DNA of 64,000 nucleotides from GCA-2720865 sp047630275 (GCA_047630275.1 JBLHVN010000003.1:558001-622000), one strand, 5' to 3'. Shown: positions 17,230 through 26,087, counted from the first letter of the stretch. Numbers and translations are program-made. Notes: generated by a model from the letters alone, not told the origin.

Positions 17230-18108
17230 CTAGAAGATTAAGAAGTTCATTCCAAAAGCAAAGAAGATCAATGATACCAATAAGTACTTAGAGGGGTATT
17301 TCTTCTCCACTAAGCATTCAACAATATTTGAAAAGATGGTTCCTGTAATGGCGACTCCAGCTAGAGAAGCTAAGTGGGCCTTTTGAACTGCGTGAAGATA
17401 AAGCGCCAGGGAAAGATAGGTTCCAAGAAAGCCCCCAAGGATCACCATAAAGCGGTTCTTTAAATTAAGCTCTTTAAATTGATTAAGAATATTATAGGGC
17501 CTCACTCTTGAGAGGAATAAAAAGAAGATAATCGCCCCGAGGCAGCGGTAGAAGTTTCCTTCTAATGAAGAAATCTCGGGATTATTATCAAAGGTATAAC
17601 GAGTGATGATAAGCCCTGTAGCATCTAGAAGGATTCCACCGAGGGCCAGGGCGATTCCCGTCGCCTGCCACTTCTTATCTTTTTTAAAGCCTTCTAACGA
17701 AGTGATGGCCACGCAAAGAATAAAAAAGAAGATGGCCAAGAACTTTCTTGAATCAAGCATTTGATCAAAAGCAAAGTAGCTCATGATCCCAAGGATTAAA
17801 GGCTGAAAGGAAAAAAGGATCAAGGTTCGACCAGCCCCTAAAGCACTAAAGGCCTTAAGAAGAAGGATGTCTCCAATACCTAAACCAATAGTTCCAGAGA
17901 GAAGAAAGAGGCAAACCCAAGAGAAGGGAATATCATGCCACATGCCTGTTAGGCTGATCGTAAGACCAAAGCCAATGAGTCCCACCATGGCCTTAAAGAA
18001 GTTCATCCAAGTACTAGAGAACTTTCTCGCATAGTGAGTGAATATCTGTGAGCCTACAGCAAAACTTAAGTTTGCTCCTAGGGCCAGGTATAATACCGCT
18101 GGTTCCAA
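17230..18108 (-). CDS. EamA/DMT-family transporter
   Basis: A 292-residue inner-membrane protein with ten hydrophobic spans in two EamA-type halves (about residues 1-140 and 150-290). The repeated half-motif glycines (GTIGLGIGDILLLKAFSALGA and GVAITGTIFSNIVECLVE) are typical of drug/metabolite transporters. The substrate is unknown. The start used is TTG at 18108, preceded by GGAAG at four bases; no ATG lies nearby in frame. Divergent from the TrmB-like gene, 45 bases away. Confidence 0.8.
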   Translation of the reverse strand: MEPAVLYLALGANLSFAVGSQIFTHYARKFSSTWMNFFKAMVGLIGFGLTISLTGMWHDIPFSWVCLFLLSGTIGLGIGDILLLKAFSALGAGRTLILFSFQPLILGIMSYFAFDQMLDSRKFLAIFFFILCVAITSLEGFKKDKKWQATGIALALGGILLDATGLIITRYTFDNNPEISSLEGNFYRCLGAIIFFLFLSRVRPYNILNQFKELNLKNRFMVILGGFLGTYLSLALYLHAVQKAHLASLAGVAITGTIFSNIVECLVEKKYPSKYLLVSLIFFAFGMNFLIF

Positions 18109-18118
18109 TTATCTTCCC

Positions 18119-18147
18119 TTGAATTCTTCTTTAATCATTACCATAAT
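18119..18147 (+). promoter_or_regulatory. Promoter predicting a leaderless trmB-like mRNA
   Basis: TTGAAT (18119-18124), a 17-base spacer and CATAAT (18142-18147) form a sigma-70-like promoter. The -10 box ends six bases before the ATG at 18154, so transcription would start at or beside the A of the start codon. No ribosome-binding site is present, which fits a leaderless message. Confidence 0.5.
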
Positions 18148-18153
18148 CTTCAT

Positions 18154-18756
18154 ATGGATATCGATAAAAGTCTAAAAAAGATTCGCCCCTTTACGGCCCC
18201 CCCTTTGCAGGACTATGTAAAATTTATTGTTCCAAAGCTTCCTCTTGATATTGAGATTGGCTGCGGCGTTGGGCTTCACCCTATTCTTTATCAGCAAAAG
18301 CACCCAGAGCGCTGCTTGGTTGCCCTAGAGCATACCAAGGAGAAGTTTGATAAGTTTTATAGAAGGTTTATCAATCATGGCTCCCCACAGAACTTAATTC
18401 CTGTTCATGCCAATGGAATCTCTTGGGTAAGTCAGCAACTTCCCAATGAATCCGTGGATCAGTTCTTCTTTCTCTATCCCAATCCTAATCCAAAGCCAGG
18501 AGATCTTAATAAGAGATGGTACGCCATGCCTTTTATGCAAAAGGTCCTTGAAGTCTTAAAGCCTGATGGAAAGATCACTCTAGCGACGAATGAGAAGTTT
18601 TATAAAGAAGAAGCACTCGAGTACTTTCTAGGTCATTGGAAGTTAAAACTTATTGAAGACAAGATTCTAGAAAGTGGCTTTAAGCCAAGAACACATTTTG
18701 AAAAGAAATACCTAGAGCGAGAAGAGCCTTGTTTTAATTTAGTCTTTTCTAAATAA
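18154..18756 (+). CDS. trmB: TrmB-like tRNA (guanine-N7) methyltransferase
   Basis: A 200-residue class I SAM methyltransferase. The SAM-binding motif is LDIEIGCGVGLHPI (about 29-42). The TrmB signature region, usually F-x-DPW-x-K-xx-H-xx-RR, appears here in the altered form FLYPNPNPKPGDLNKRWY. TrmB enzymes methylate G46 of tRNA; the changed signature means that target may differ. The 3' end overlaps the convergent receiver-domain gene by eight bases. A -10 box sits directly before the ATG and no ribosome-binding site is seen. Confidence 0.7.
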   Translation: MDIDKSLKKIRPFTAPPLQDYVKFIVPKLPLDIEIGCGVGLHPILYQQKHPERCLVALEHTKEKFDKFYRRFINHGSPQNLIPVHANGISWVSQQLPNESVDQFFFLYPNPNPKPGDLNKRWYAMPFMQKVLEVLKPDGKITLATNEKFYKEEALEYFLGHWKLKLIEDKILESGFKPRTHFEKKYLEREEPCFNLVFSK

Positions 18757-19114
18757 ACTTCTGCTCTACCATTTGAATGACTTCAGAGATATCAAAAGGC
18801 TTAAAGATGATCGCCTCTATGCCTAAGACCTTAAGCTCATTGCCCGTATAATCAGCAAATCCAGTGATTAAGTAGATAGGAATATCTGAATTTGTTTCTT
18901 TGATATTTTTAACAAGCTCAACCCCATCACCATCAGGCATACGAATATCTGATATGACAGCGTCAACTCCCCCTTGCTTAAAGACCTCAAAAGCCTTGTT
19001 GCCACTTTCAGCCTCTAAGACTTTAGCGCCGTTATCCATTAACTCCTCTTTAAAGAGTTCTCTGATACCAGCTTCATCATCTACAATAAGAATTGTTTTT
19101 CCGTTTAAGGACAT
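18749..19114 (-). CDS. Stand-alone response regulator receiver domain
   Basis: A 121-residue single-domain CheY-like protein. Acidic pocket residues are VDDE (12-14), the phosphoacceptor is D56 in VISDIRMPDGDG, the Thr/Ser switch is in YLITGFA, and the conserved Lys is in IFKPFD. There is no output domain, so it should pass phosphate on or bind a partner by itself. No kinase gene adjoins it. It is one of several isolated receivers in the window. Confidence 0.9.
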   Translation of the reverse strand: MSLNGKTILIVDDEAGIRELFKEELMDNGAKVLEAESGNKAFEVFKQGGVDAVISDIRMPDGDGVELVKNIKETNSDIPIYLITGFADYTGNELKVLGIEAIIFKPFDISEVIQMVEQKFI

Positions 19115-19228
19115 TTATTCACCTCTTAAATACCTTTTCTTTATTATACGCAGGAATGCCACTTCTCCAAACTCTTTATAACTCAGTATTTTACTCAAGC
19201 AATGCTGCAAAACTTTCTCTCTGCCCTT

Positions 19229-19246
19229 TTCTCAGGGTTCTGAGAA
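19229..19246. promoter_or_regulatory. Inverted repeat upstream of the 3D-domain gene
   Basis: TTCTCAG-GGTT-CTGAGAA is a perfect 7-bp inverted repeat with a 4-base spacer, 33 bases before the ATG at 19280. There is no following T-run, so an operator or 5' leader hairpin is more likely than a terminator. Confidence 0.4.
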
Positions 19247-19279
19247 AATAGAAGAAAGTTAATACATGCCGGAGTTCTT

Positions 19280-19996
19280 ATGAGATCACTTATCGTTGCT
19301 ATCTTTCTAATCCTCTTAGTTCAATTTAAGGCCCAAGCTGACACAAGGGTTCATTTGAAATCAAGAGATATGATAGAACTCCCAAAGCTCCTCCCCACCA
19401 CTTATCATATTGCTAACGAAGAGAAGACAAACTGTAAGGGTAAGTACCGATCAAGAAGGTTTAATGGCAAAGAGAGGACAAATATTCTAACTCCAAGAGG
19501 AACTAAAATCGCCACTGTCTGCTCTCGCTTTGCAGCCGTCTTGGCCATGGAAGGAACAGGAATCCTCTCCAGTGCTAATGGGGGTCATACAGTGAATTGG
19601 GCGGGAAATTACCGCTATAAGGTCATGAAGAAGTGTAAGTATGGTCTTGGGGTTAAAGGTCTTTGCCTTCTGCCCTTTCACACCATCGCCGCTGATAATA
19701 AGGTCCACTTAGCTGGAGATATTATCTATATTCCTTTTGTAAAACAGGCCAATATCACTCTTCCCGATGGAAGCATTCACAGCGGGCTCTTTCAAGTAAG
19801 AGATACAGGGGGAGCCTTTCAAGGTGTGGGAGCAAAACGGGTTGACCTCTTTGTTCATACCCAAAATGATCAAGATAATGTCTTTATTAAAAAGAACATT
19901 CATAAGCCAAATGCCTTTCAAGCTTTTAAGCTAATAGATGAGTCAAAAGATCAGGCCATCACTTACTTAAAAGAGAAATTCCCCGATATCTATTAA
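19280..19996 (+). CDS. Secreted 3D-domain (MltA-like) protein
   Basis: A 238-residue protein with a cleavable signal peptide (IFLILLVQFKAQA). The C-terminal half carries a 3D domain: VRDTGGAFQGVGAKRVDLFVHT (about residues 173-194), whose three aspartates resemble the active-site acids of the double-psi beta-barrel of MltA lytic transglycosylases. IYIPFVKQANITLPDGSIHSG precedes it. A role in peptidoglycan cleavage in the periplasm is plausible. Four cysteines in the mature part may form disulfides. A clean hairpin terminator follows at once. Confidence 0.75.
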   Translation: MRSLIVAIFLILLVQFKAQADTRVHLKSRDMIELPKLLPTTYHIANEEKTNCKGKYRSRRFNGKERTNILTPRGTKIATVCSRFAAVLAMEGTGILSSANGGHTVNWAGNYRYKVMKKCKYGLGVKGLCLLPFHTIAADNKVHLAGDIIYIPFVKQANITLPDGSIHSGLFQVRDTGGAFQGVGAKRVDLFVHTQNDQDNVFIKKNIHKPNAFQAFKLIDESKDQAITYLKEKFPDIY

Positions 19997-20002
19997 AGAT
20001 TC

Positions 20003-20022
20003 GGGAAATTATTTCCCTTTTT
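20003..20022 (+). terminator. Rho-independent terminator
   Basis: GGGAAA-TTA-TTTCCC followed by TTTTT, placed right after the stop of the 3D-domain gene. Confidence 0.85.
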
Positions 20023-20110
20023 GGAGGTACCTATGGTCCTCATTCCTAAAGCCCGCCCTATTTACCGAAAAGTATTAGTACAGACAAATTCAACACTCAC
20101 TGAGGTTCTT

Positions 20111-20980
20111 ATGAAGATCGGAATAATAACGATTGCTAGTTTTATCTTTTCTCTTAGCATGCCCCTGGCCTTTGCCGGCACTCAGTTAGATTTTGATAAA
20201 GTCGACTTAAAGAACTTCACTCTTGATTATAGGGATTCTAAGGGTGCCGCTTCTTTTGAAAAGCTTGAAGCAAAGGTAGGTGACTTCTCGCTTTCTTTTA
20301 AAGACTATCAAGTTGACCTTCAAAAAGATCAAGGCAAGATCCTTTTTCAAAAAGATGATACCTCTTTATTAATAGAACAAATTCAAGGCTCAGTCCTTGA
20401 TTCAGTCACTGTCCTCTCTCTTGATAATGCCAGCCTCTACGTAGAACCAGAAGCAAGGTTTAAATTTCATATGGATGGTGGTGAGTTTGAATTAGGAGAT
20501 GGAGTACAATCTCTTGGTCAGATGAGCATGGAATGTAAGAGTGAGCGCGGAAGAAATGGAGACATCCTAAGTTTTCTTCGCCCTTGTTTTACCTTAGGTC
20601 ACCTCTCAATTCCTTTTTTAAATATCTCAGAGTTTTCAAAGGATTCTATGGCCAAAGTCTTCCCTATTGAAGAGATTGAGAACCAAGATTTTTCTGAACA
20701 AATCAAGAAGATCAAAGGACCAGACTCCCTTAAAGATATTAAGTTATTCATTGCTAATAATAGGTATAATCTTAGCTTAAAGACTAAGTTTGTTCTTAAG
20801 CTGAAATTAAAGATGGAAGGAAAGGCTGAGTATCAAGAAGCGCAAAACAGAATTGTCTTCTCAGTAGATAAAGCAAAGATAGGCTTCTTTAGCGTAAGAA
20901 AATTAGTCCTTAAAGAAATTCAAAAAGCTGGCATTAAGAATGTTCAGGTCTTTGGCTATAATATTATTATAAATCTTTAA
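20111..20980 (+). CDS. Secreted protein of unknown function
   Basis: The 289-residue product is read from the ATG at 20111, which encodes a good signal peptide (ITIASFIFSLSMPLAFAG) and has GAGG upstream. The same frame is open to an ATG at 20033 that has an even stronger GGAGGT site; a 26-residue N-terminal extension would then precede the signal peptide. The mature protein is beta-rich with repeated acidic/hydrophobic strands and no cysteine cluster or catalytic motif. It may be an intermembrane or outer-membrane-associated protein (repeated strands, AsmA/YdbH-like style), but this is weak inference. Confidence 0.6.
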   Translation: MKIGIITIASFIFSLSMPLAFAGTQLDFDKVDLKNFTLDYRDSKGAASFEKLEAKVGDFSLSFKDYQVDLQKDQGKILFQKDDTSLLIEQIQGSVLDSVTVLSLDNASLYVEPEARFKFHMDGGEFELGDGVQSLGQMSMECKSERGRNGDILSFLRPCFTLGHLSIPFLNISEFSKDSMAKVFPIEEIENQDFSEQIKKIKGPDSLKDIKLFIANNRYNLSLKTKFVLKLKLKMEGKAEYQEAQNRIVFSVDKAKIGFFSVRKLVLKEIQKAGIKNVQVFGYNIIINL

Positions 20981-20982
20981 GC

Positions 20983-21642
20983 CTACTTGGGCTTATTGTA
21001 TTGTTCTTTCGCTTCAACTTGGTGAACTTCACGGGTCTCAAGGTGAAGAAGACTTAATTGTCCTCCCCAACAACAACCAGAATCAATTCCTATTGTATGT
21101 TCTTTGACGTTCAAACCTTCAGAGGCCCAGTGACCATAAACCACAAGCTTAGTATCATGATAGAACTCATACCAACCGGGGTGATCTTTCTTTCCAAGAC
21201 CCTCTTTACCTAGGTTCCAAGTTCTAATACGAGTTAAGAGTTCAGCGGGGCTATCCTCTAATTTCTTTCCAGGAACAACTCCTCCATGAACTACAATAAA
21301 GTCATCTTCTTCTATATAAAGCGGAAGAGACTTCATCCACTCTCCCCACTCTTTCTCTTTGCCTTTCATTTGAGAGATCAATAGATCAAACTTTGGGATC
21401 TTATCTTCTGAGTCTTCTAAGTACTCTAGAAAACCTAATTCATGGTTTCCAAGCACTACTTCACTACCTTCTTTTTTAACCCACTCTAAGACTTCCATTG
21501 AAAGTGGACCTTTATTAATGAGGTCTCCTACGAAGATCAGCCTGTCTTCATCTTTTGAGTAATTAACCTTTTCAAGGAGCTCCATAAGCTCATTAAAACA
21601 TCCGTGGACATCGCCAACGATTAGGGTCCTTTTCTTAGCCAT
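20983..21642 (-). CDS. ApaH/PrpA-like metallophosphoesterase
   Basis: A 219-residue calcineurin-like phosphoesterase. Visible motifs are GDVHGCFNEL (GDxHG, about 9-18), FVGDLINKGP (GDxxxxG), LGNHELGFL (GNHE), VVHGGVVPG and VYGHWASEG (GH). The order and spacing match bacterial Ser/Thr phosphatases of the PrpA type and diadenosine tetraphosphatase ApaH. The protein is shorter than ApaH (about 280 residues), so a PrpA-like phosphatase or small dinucleotide hydrolase are both possible. Cytoplasmic. Confidence 0.85.
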   Translation of the reverse strand: MAKKRTLIVGDVHGCFNELMELLEKVNYSKDEDRLIFVGDLINKGPLSMEVLEWVKKEGSEVVLGNHELGFLEYLEDSEDKIPKFDLLISQMKGKEKEWGEWMKSLPLYIEEDDFIVVHGGVVPGKKLEDSPAELLTRIRTWNLGKEGLGKKDHPGWYEFYHDTKLVVYGHWASEGLNVKEHTIGIDSGCCWGGQLSLLHLETREVHQVEAKEQYNKPK

Positions 21643-21765
21643 AACGCTTCTCTGTGTAATTGTTTTAGATCTGTCTAATAAGTTAACAGATTAAGGATAC
21701 CATAGTCCATTTAAGAGACTGAAATTACGAGGAAATTTTGGCCATATCTTTGCACTTCTAAAGCT

Positions 21766-22311
21766 ATGAAAATACGACATGCAGGTTTCTTACTGCTAAC
21801 CCTCATTTTACTGAGCTCTTGTGGCCTTCCCATTGGAAGAGACCTTGTTGTGAAGAATAAGGGTGAAGTTCGTCAATTTGAATCAAGCAACCCCCTCTTT
21901 ACAAGCATCGTGTCTCAGTTTGAGCAAGCGGGTAAACAATATTCAGGTAATCCCAATTTCTCCGCCGGTCATGTACCAGTTAACTTTGGCGACACAGAAA
22001 ATGAATCCTTTGAAGGTGTTTGCTTTAGTTATCCTGATGGAACCACTGAAGTTATTATCAGAGAATCTTGGTGGAACTCTGCTTCAGAGGCCTTAAAAGA
22101 ATCCCTTCTCTTTCATGAACTTGGGCATTGTGTCCTTAATAGAGATCATGACAATGAAACTCATGAGGCCAATAGCGTCACTTACAAAGCGAGCTTAATG
22201 AATTCAGTCATTGTTAATTCAGGACAGTATAACGCCCATAGAAGTGGTTATTTAACTGAGCTTTTTACCTTAGACAAAGCCCCGCTTTTTCAGTCTTTAG
22301 AGTCTAATTAA
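21766..22311 (+). CDS. Putative metallopeptidase lipoprotein
   Basis: A 181-residue protein with a lipoprotein signal (LLTLILLSSCGLP). A zinc motif HELGHCVLNRDHD (about 121-133) provides HExxH plus a further His/Asp seven residues on, similar to small metzincin-like putative metallopeptidases. The mature N-terminal part has NFGDTENESFEGVCFSYPDG. It should act in the periplasm or at the outer membrane. The 3' end overlaps by four bases the convergent gene at 22308. Confidence 0.7.
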   Translation: MKIRHAGFLLLTLILLSSCGLPIGRDLVVKNKGEVRQFESSNPLFTSIVSQFEQAGKQYSGNPNFSAGHVPVNFGDTENESFEGVCFSYPDGTTEVIIRESWWNSASEALKESLLFHELGHCVLNRDHDNETHEANSVTYKASLMNSVIVNSGQYNAHRSGYLTELFTLDKAPLFQSLESN

Positions 22312-23795
22312 TCTATTGTCTCTAAGACTTCTTTTACAATCCTTTGATCTTCTTCCCATGAGGGAACTTCTCCTAAGAATTGTTCGGCCATCTCTTTTTC
22401 TTCCCTAGTTGAAGCCGGGTCTTCTAAAATTAATTTAGCTTTTTCTACTTCTTTTAATCTCATAGCGCGCTCTTCACTAAAGTTAACAATCTTACTAGCA
22501 TCTCTCAAGCTATCATAACTCATCCCACCAACTTGCCTAGTGGAGGGAAGCTGAGATAAGAAAACATAATCAACTCTTTTTATTCCCATCTTCTTTCTTC
22601 TTCCTGCATGGGAGAAGTTCTTAATAAAAGATTCAAGGGCCGGTCTTGGCATAAACTCGGCGAGGTCTGTTTTTAAGATATAACTTATAAACCTAGCTTT
22701 CCCGAGAAGTCCTTCTTTATTGGTGCCTTTAGACCGCCAGGCTAAGGGGTTTAATTTTGCGATTTGTCTTCGCAGCTTTCCGGCCCTCACTAAAAGATTA
22801 TTATGACTTCCCTTGATTCCAATCTTCATGAGATGAGCATTAGAAGTGGTGGCACAATTATACCCAGGGGTGATCCTAAGCCCTTCTTCAGTTCTTACTC
22901 TGTGAAGGTCTTGCTCGTAGTCATTTCTCACCTTTAAAAGATCCAGAGGAGGAACTCCATATGCGTAAAGAGTAAAACTTGGACGATAGTTTTGTTGTCC
23001 TTGAATAAGATGTCCAAAGTAACTAACAAGGTCTGTATTTCCCGCTAGGACTTCCTTTTCTCCTTCAAAGTAAAAGTTAAAGGTCTCCCCTAGGATTCTC
23101 CCATCTTCGAGAACCTCTCCCATCCCAATGGCAAAATGCCCACCTGAAGAACTCGGATCATCCCCTTGCCTTCCTGATAAGCTGATAATCAAAACTCCTT
23201 CACCGGTCTCTGGCCTATAGCCTTCATCTTCATGAAGAATGGCCCTAAAGGAATCCCGCCTTTGGGAGAATTCATTCTTAGGCATCTCTTGTAAAACAAA
23301 ATCAAAAGGATCTTTTTTAAAGAACTCTTCGGGAGGAGGAAAGCCATCACCTTTTGAGGTAATAAGGTTTTTTTGAATGAGGGCGTTGATGATAAACTCA
23401 TCCCCTTCATAGTGCCCCTGGGAGAGGACTTCTTGATTTAAGTAGTACTCAAGCCCTTGCTCATCAAAGCAAGATCCATGAATCAGTTTTGTTCTTCCTA
23501 ATCTCGCTTTCACTTTCCCTATATAAAGCTGATCCCCTTTTCTTTTTAAAAGTCCTTCAAGGTCTTCAATATCTGCCACAATGGTAGGCGTGGCCTCAAC
23601 TAAGAACTGTCCCTCCTCTTTTTTACCAACTAGTTCAAAGAAGTACTCTTCACTATTTAAAAGCTTTGAATCAAAGGCAAAAAGATAAGCGCTAGGAATG
23701 ATTAATTCTAAGTCCTTTTTTAATTTGGGGGATTTTAAATAGATGAGGTCACCTGCTTTATCTTTATAAAGATGACCTCTTATAAATTCGCTCAT
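22308..23795 (-). CDS. Large protein of unknown function, possible cysteine hydrolase
   Basis: A 495-residue protein without a signal peptide or membrane span. The N-terminal 120 residues look beta-rich. The central part has SGGHFAIGMGEV (about residues 218-229) and later GYNCATTSNAHLMKIG (about 311-326), a His-then-Cys arrangement with neighbouring small residues like NlpC/DUF4105-type papain-fold enzymes; this is inference. The C-terminal 150 residues are charged and helical. It overlaps the FecR-domain gene by one base, so the two are translationally coupled and may work together. Confidence 0.55.
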   Translation of the reverse strand: MSEFIRGHLYKDKAGDLIYLKSPKLKKDLELIIPSAYLFAFDSKLLNSEEYFFELVGKKEEGQFLVEATPTIVADIEDLEGLLKRKGDQLYIGKVKARLGRTKLIHGSCFDEQGLEYYLNQEVLSQGHYEGDEFIINALIQKNLITSKGDGFPPPEEFFKKDPFDFVLQEMPKNEFSQRRDSFRAILHEDEGYRPETGEGVLIISLSGRQGDDPSSSGGHFAIGMGEVLEDGRILGETFNFYFEGEKEVLAGNTDLVSYFGHLIQGQQNYRPSFTLYAYGVPPLDLLKVRNDYEQDLHRVRTEEGLRITPGYNCATTSNAHLMKIGIKGSHNNLLVRAGKLRRQIAKLNPLAWRSKGTNKEGLLGKARFISYILKTDLAEFMPRPALESFIKNFSHAGRRKKMGIKRVDYVFLSQLPSTRQVGGMSYDSLRDASKIVNFSEERAMRLKEVEKAKLILEDPASTREEKEMAEQFLGEVPSWEEDQRIVKEVLETID

Positions 23796-24670
23796 TAGTC
23801 TGAATTATTCTCATGGAGACGGTTATTAAGTTTCTTCAATGAGTTTCTCCAGTTTTGCTTTTTAGACTTTGGACTAGGCCAACCGCTGTCGTCGCTAGGG
23901 TCTTCTGTTTTCTTTTCATTATCGTTAGTTTTCTTAGTTTTTGAATTTAGGGCCATTTCATCAAGGGCCTTATAAAAATCAAGAAGCGGCTTAAAGTCTT
24001 TTTGAGGATCCTTTTGAAGAGAGAGGTACTTCATCACCTCTTCTTTATCCATTCCCTTAACTTTATTATCGGTTTGTCCATTAAGCCTTATGGTTGTTAC
24101 TGAATGATCACCTGGAGATAAGATCTTACTTGACCCATCTGGAAGTTCGGCCAAGACACTTCCTGAAAGAAGCGCCACCTGGCTAACCCTCGTCCCAGCT
24201 TTGTTTGTAAAAGCATTTCCCATGATTTCTGTACCGCGGACGCCCATGGCCACTTCGCCAACTTTTACGCGGATATCACCTTCTTTAGCTTTCTTTCTAA
24301 AATGCATCCGCATCTTTCCTCTTAATAAATTAACATCCATGATCCTATTGGTCTTAGATACAAATTTAAACTTACTAAAATCCATCTTACTCTTTGGCCC
24401 TAAGGTTAAGTAAGTATCATCTACCATAAGAACCTTTAAAAAAGAGCGCCCCTTAGTTTCAACAATATCTTTAGGCCAAAGCTTAGTTCCAAGCTTTATC
24501 TTGACTCGTTTTGATTCCCCCTTTTGCAAAGAGATGACATTCCCTTTTACAAGGATCACTTCACCAAGATACTTAGGGATGACTTTCGAGGCTACAGGAT
24601 CAAACTCAAATTCTTTTTGAGCAAAGGCTAAGTTTGAAATAAGACTAAAGATTATAATTTTTAAGATCAT
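23795..24670 (-). CDS. Secreted FecR-domain protein
   Basis: A 291-residue exported protein with a signal peptide (IIFSLISNLAFAQ). Residues about 35-190 form a FecR domain: YLGEVILVKGNVISLQ, KLGTKLWPKDIVET, VGEVAMGVRGTEI and LLSGSVLAELPDGS. Such domains are found in iron-signalling regulators and in secreted scaffold proteins. No anti-sigma membrane layout is present here, so a periplasmic structural or binding role is more likely. The C-terminal tail is highly charged and probably disordered. First gene of a two-gene unit with the protein at 22308. Confidence 0.75.
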   Translation of the reverse strand: MILKIIIFSLISNLAFAQKEFEFDPVASKVIPKYLGEVILVKGNVISLQKGESKRVKIKLGTKLWPKDIVETKGRSFLKVLMVDDTYLTLGPKSKMDFSKFKFVSKTNRIMDVNLLRGKMRMHFRKKAKEGDIRVKVGEVAMGVRGTEIMGNAFTNKAGTRVSQVALLSGSVLAELPDGSSKILSPGDHSVTTIRLNGQTDNKVKGMDKEEVMKYLSLQKDPQKDFKPLLDFYKALDEMALNSKTKKTNDNEKKTEDPSDDSGWPSPKSKKQNWRNSLKKLNNRLHENNSD

Positions 24671-24835
24671 TTATATAAAATATCATTTATTTAAGATTTC
24701 ATCAGGGCTATGCCTATTTTGCCTATTTTTATCCAACAATTCTAGGGCCTTACTAAGCTTGTGCTACAATACCCTAAAGTTTTACTCAAGTACTTCCGAA
24801 CAGGAAGCATAATAAAAATGAAAAAGGGTTTAGCT

Positions 24836-25597
24836 ATGAAAAATTCAATCTTTAAAATCTTACTCCTAGCCGCGCTTCTAGCCGGTTGTTCTGCAAAGAA
24901 GGCCAAAGTGGCTGAGGCAGATATGGACCTAACTGAACTAGACGACACTCCTATGGAGCAAATTGTTGATGGTAATACTGTCGATATGGATATGGAAGTT
25001 GTCCCTTCTGATAGAGAAGAGGATGAACTTATCGTTGAAGAGATCACAGAGCCTGATGTTCTTGATGAACAAGAAAGGATCAGCGCTGAAGATAGCGAAG
25101 AGATCATCGCAAGCGTTCAAAGTGAAGAAGACAGCCTCACCATGGCCGACGCTCCACCTGCTTCTGATAATTCAGATATGACGGAAGTCTCAGAACAATC
25201 AGAATACATTATTCAAAAGAACGATACCCTCATGCTAGCGGCATGGAAGATCTATGGAGATACTTCTAGATGGAGAGAGCTTGAAAGCTTAAACCAAGAA
25301 AAGCTACACAATGGACAAATCTGGACTGGGGAGACTCTTGTCTTTAACCGTCCGGATTCAGAGTTTGTTTGGAACCCAGAAGGCTCACCTTATCTTATTC
25401 AAGGGGGAGATACTTTAGGAGTGGTCTCAAATAAAGTTTATGAAAGTCCCAAACATTGGAAGGCCATTTGGTATAATAACCGAGACCTCATTAGAAATCC
25501 GGATTTAATCTTTGCTGGATTCACAATCTACTATAAAGACCTTGAAGAAGTGAACGAACGAGAGATCGCTTCAATCTACAGGGCCTTAAAGAAATAA
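24836..25597 (+). CDS. LysM-domain lipoprotein
   Basis: The ATG at 24836 follows AAGGG and encodes a lipoprotein signal (ILLLAALLAGCSAKK). An in-frame ATG at 24818 is an alternative. Residues about 25-120 are very acidic and probably unstructured. Two LysM-like modules follow: EYIIQKNDTLMLAAWKIYGD with NGQIWTGETLVF, and PYLIQGGDTLGVVSNKVYES with FAGFTIYY. LysM repeats bind peptidoglycan, so the protein probably tethers the outer membrane or another partner to the cell wall. A strong terminator follows. Confidence 0.85.
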   Translation: MKNSIFKILLLAALLAGCSAKKAKVAEADMDLTELDDTPMEQIVDGNTVDMDMEVVPSDREEDELIVEEITEPDVLDEQERISAEDSEEIIASVQSEEDSLTMADAPPASDNSDMTEVSEQSEYIIQKNDTLMLAAWKIYGDTSRWRELESLNQEKLHNGQIWTGETLVFNRPDSEFVWNPEGSPYLIQGGDTLGVVSNKVYESPKHWKAIWYNNRDLIRNPDLIFAGFTIYYKDLEEVNEREIASIYRALKK

Positions 25598-25633
25598 AGT
25601 AAAACAATCAGGAATAAATTGATCGATTAAGAG

Positions 25634-25657
25634 AACAGGTGCGCAGGCACCTGTTTT
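25634..25657 (+). terminator. Strong rho-independent terminator
   Basis: AACAGGTGC-GCAG-GCACCTGTT, a perfect 9-bp stem with a 4-base loop, continues into TTT. It ends the LysM lipoprotein transcript. Confidence 0.92.
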
Positions 25658-25698
25658 TACGTATACTATAGTTATAAATAAATATCAGGGAGTTTTAA

Positions 25699-26076
25699 AT
25701 GCTTAAAGTATTAGTCATGGCGTTGGTTCTAACAGTTACCTCTTGCGCCTCTAAAGATAAAGAGGCTGCCTCAGCGAAAGTTGAAGCTGCAAAAGCTGAA
25801 GCTAAAGAAGTTACTAAAAAAGAAGTGAAGAAAGCTCAAGAGAAAATGAACTCGGCGAGTGTTTCTGAAACAATGGAAACTATTGTTTGTACTTATAATA
25901 ATGATTCAAGAAAGATTTCAAGCGTAAAGCTTGATAATGGTGGATGTGAAGTTCATTACGATAAATTTGGTGAAAAGAAAGTTGTTGCAACGGCTAACTT
26001 TGATCTAGGTTACTGCTCTCAAATGGCAAATAAGGTTTCTAATAATTTAGAAGAAGCTGGATTTACCTGTAAATAA
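25699..26076 (+). CDS. Small lipoprotein with Ala/Lys/Glu-rich linker
   Basis: A 125-residue lipoprotein (VLTVTSCASKDKE). After the lipobox comes a helical AKVEAAKAEAKEV-type linker, probably a coiled coil, then a compact C-terminal domain with four cysteines (IVCTYNN, GGCEVHY, GYCSQMA, FTCK) suited to two disulfides. AGGGAG lies upstream of the ATG and a TATAGTTATAAAT promoter region precedes it. It is followed 11 bases later by the AgmX-like lipoprotein gene, so they form one operon. No known function. Confidence 0.75.
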   Translation: MLKVLVMALVLTVTSCASKDKEAASAKVEAAKAEAKEVTKKEVKKAQEKMNSASVSETMETIVCTYNNDSRKISSVKLDNGGCEVHYDKFGEKKVVATANFDLGYCSQMANKVSNNLEEAGFTCK

Positions 26077-26087
26077 TAGGATTTTTT

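Noticed and set aside
10563..19255. Sixteen-base match TTCTGAGAAAATAGAA at about 10563 and 19239
   Set aside because: One such match is expected by chance in AT-rich DNA of this size, and the surrounding sequences differ.
20021..20110. TTG at 20021 as the start of the secreted protein
   Set aside because: The TTG lies inside the terminator T-run; ATG at 20111 gives a proper signal peptide, with ATG at 20033 kept as an alternative.
24742..25107. Ser-rich minus-strand frame opposite the LysM lipoprotein
   Set aside because: Its serine runs mirror the Asp/Glu codons of the acidic linker on the other strand.
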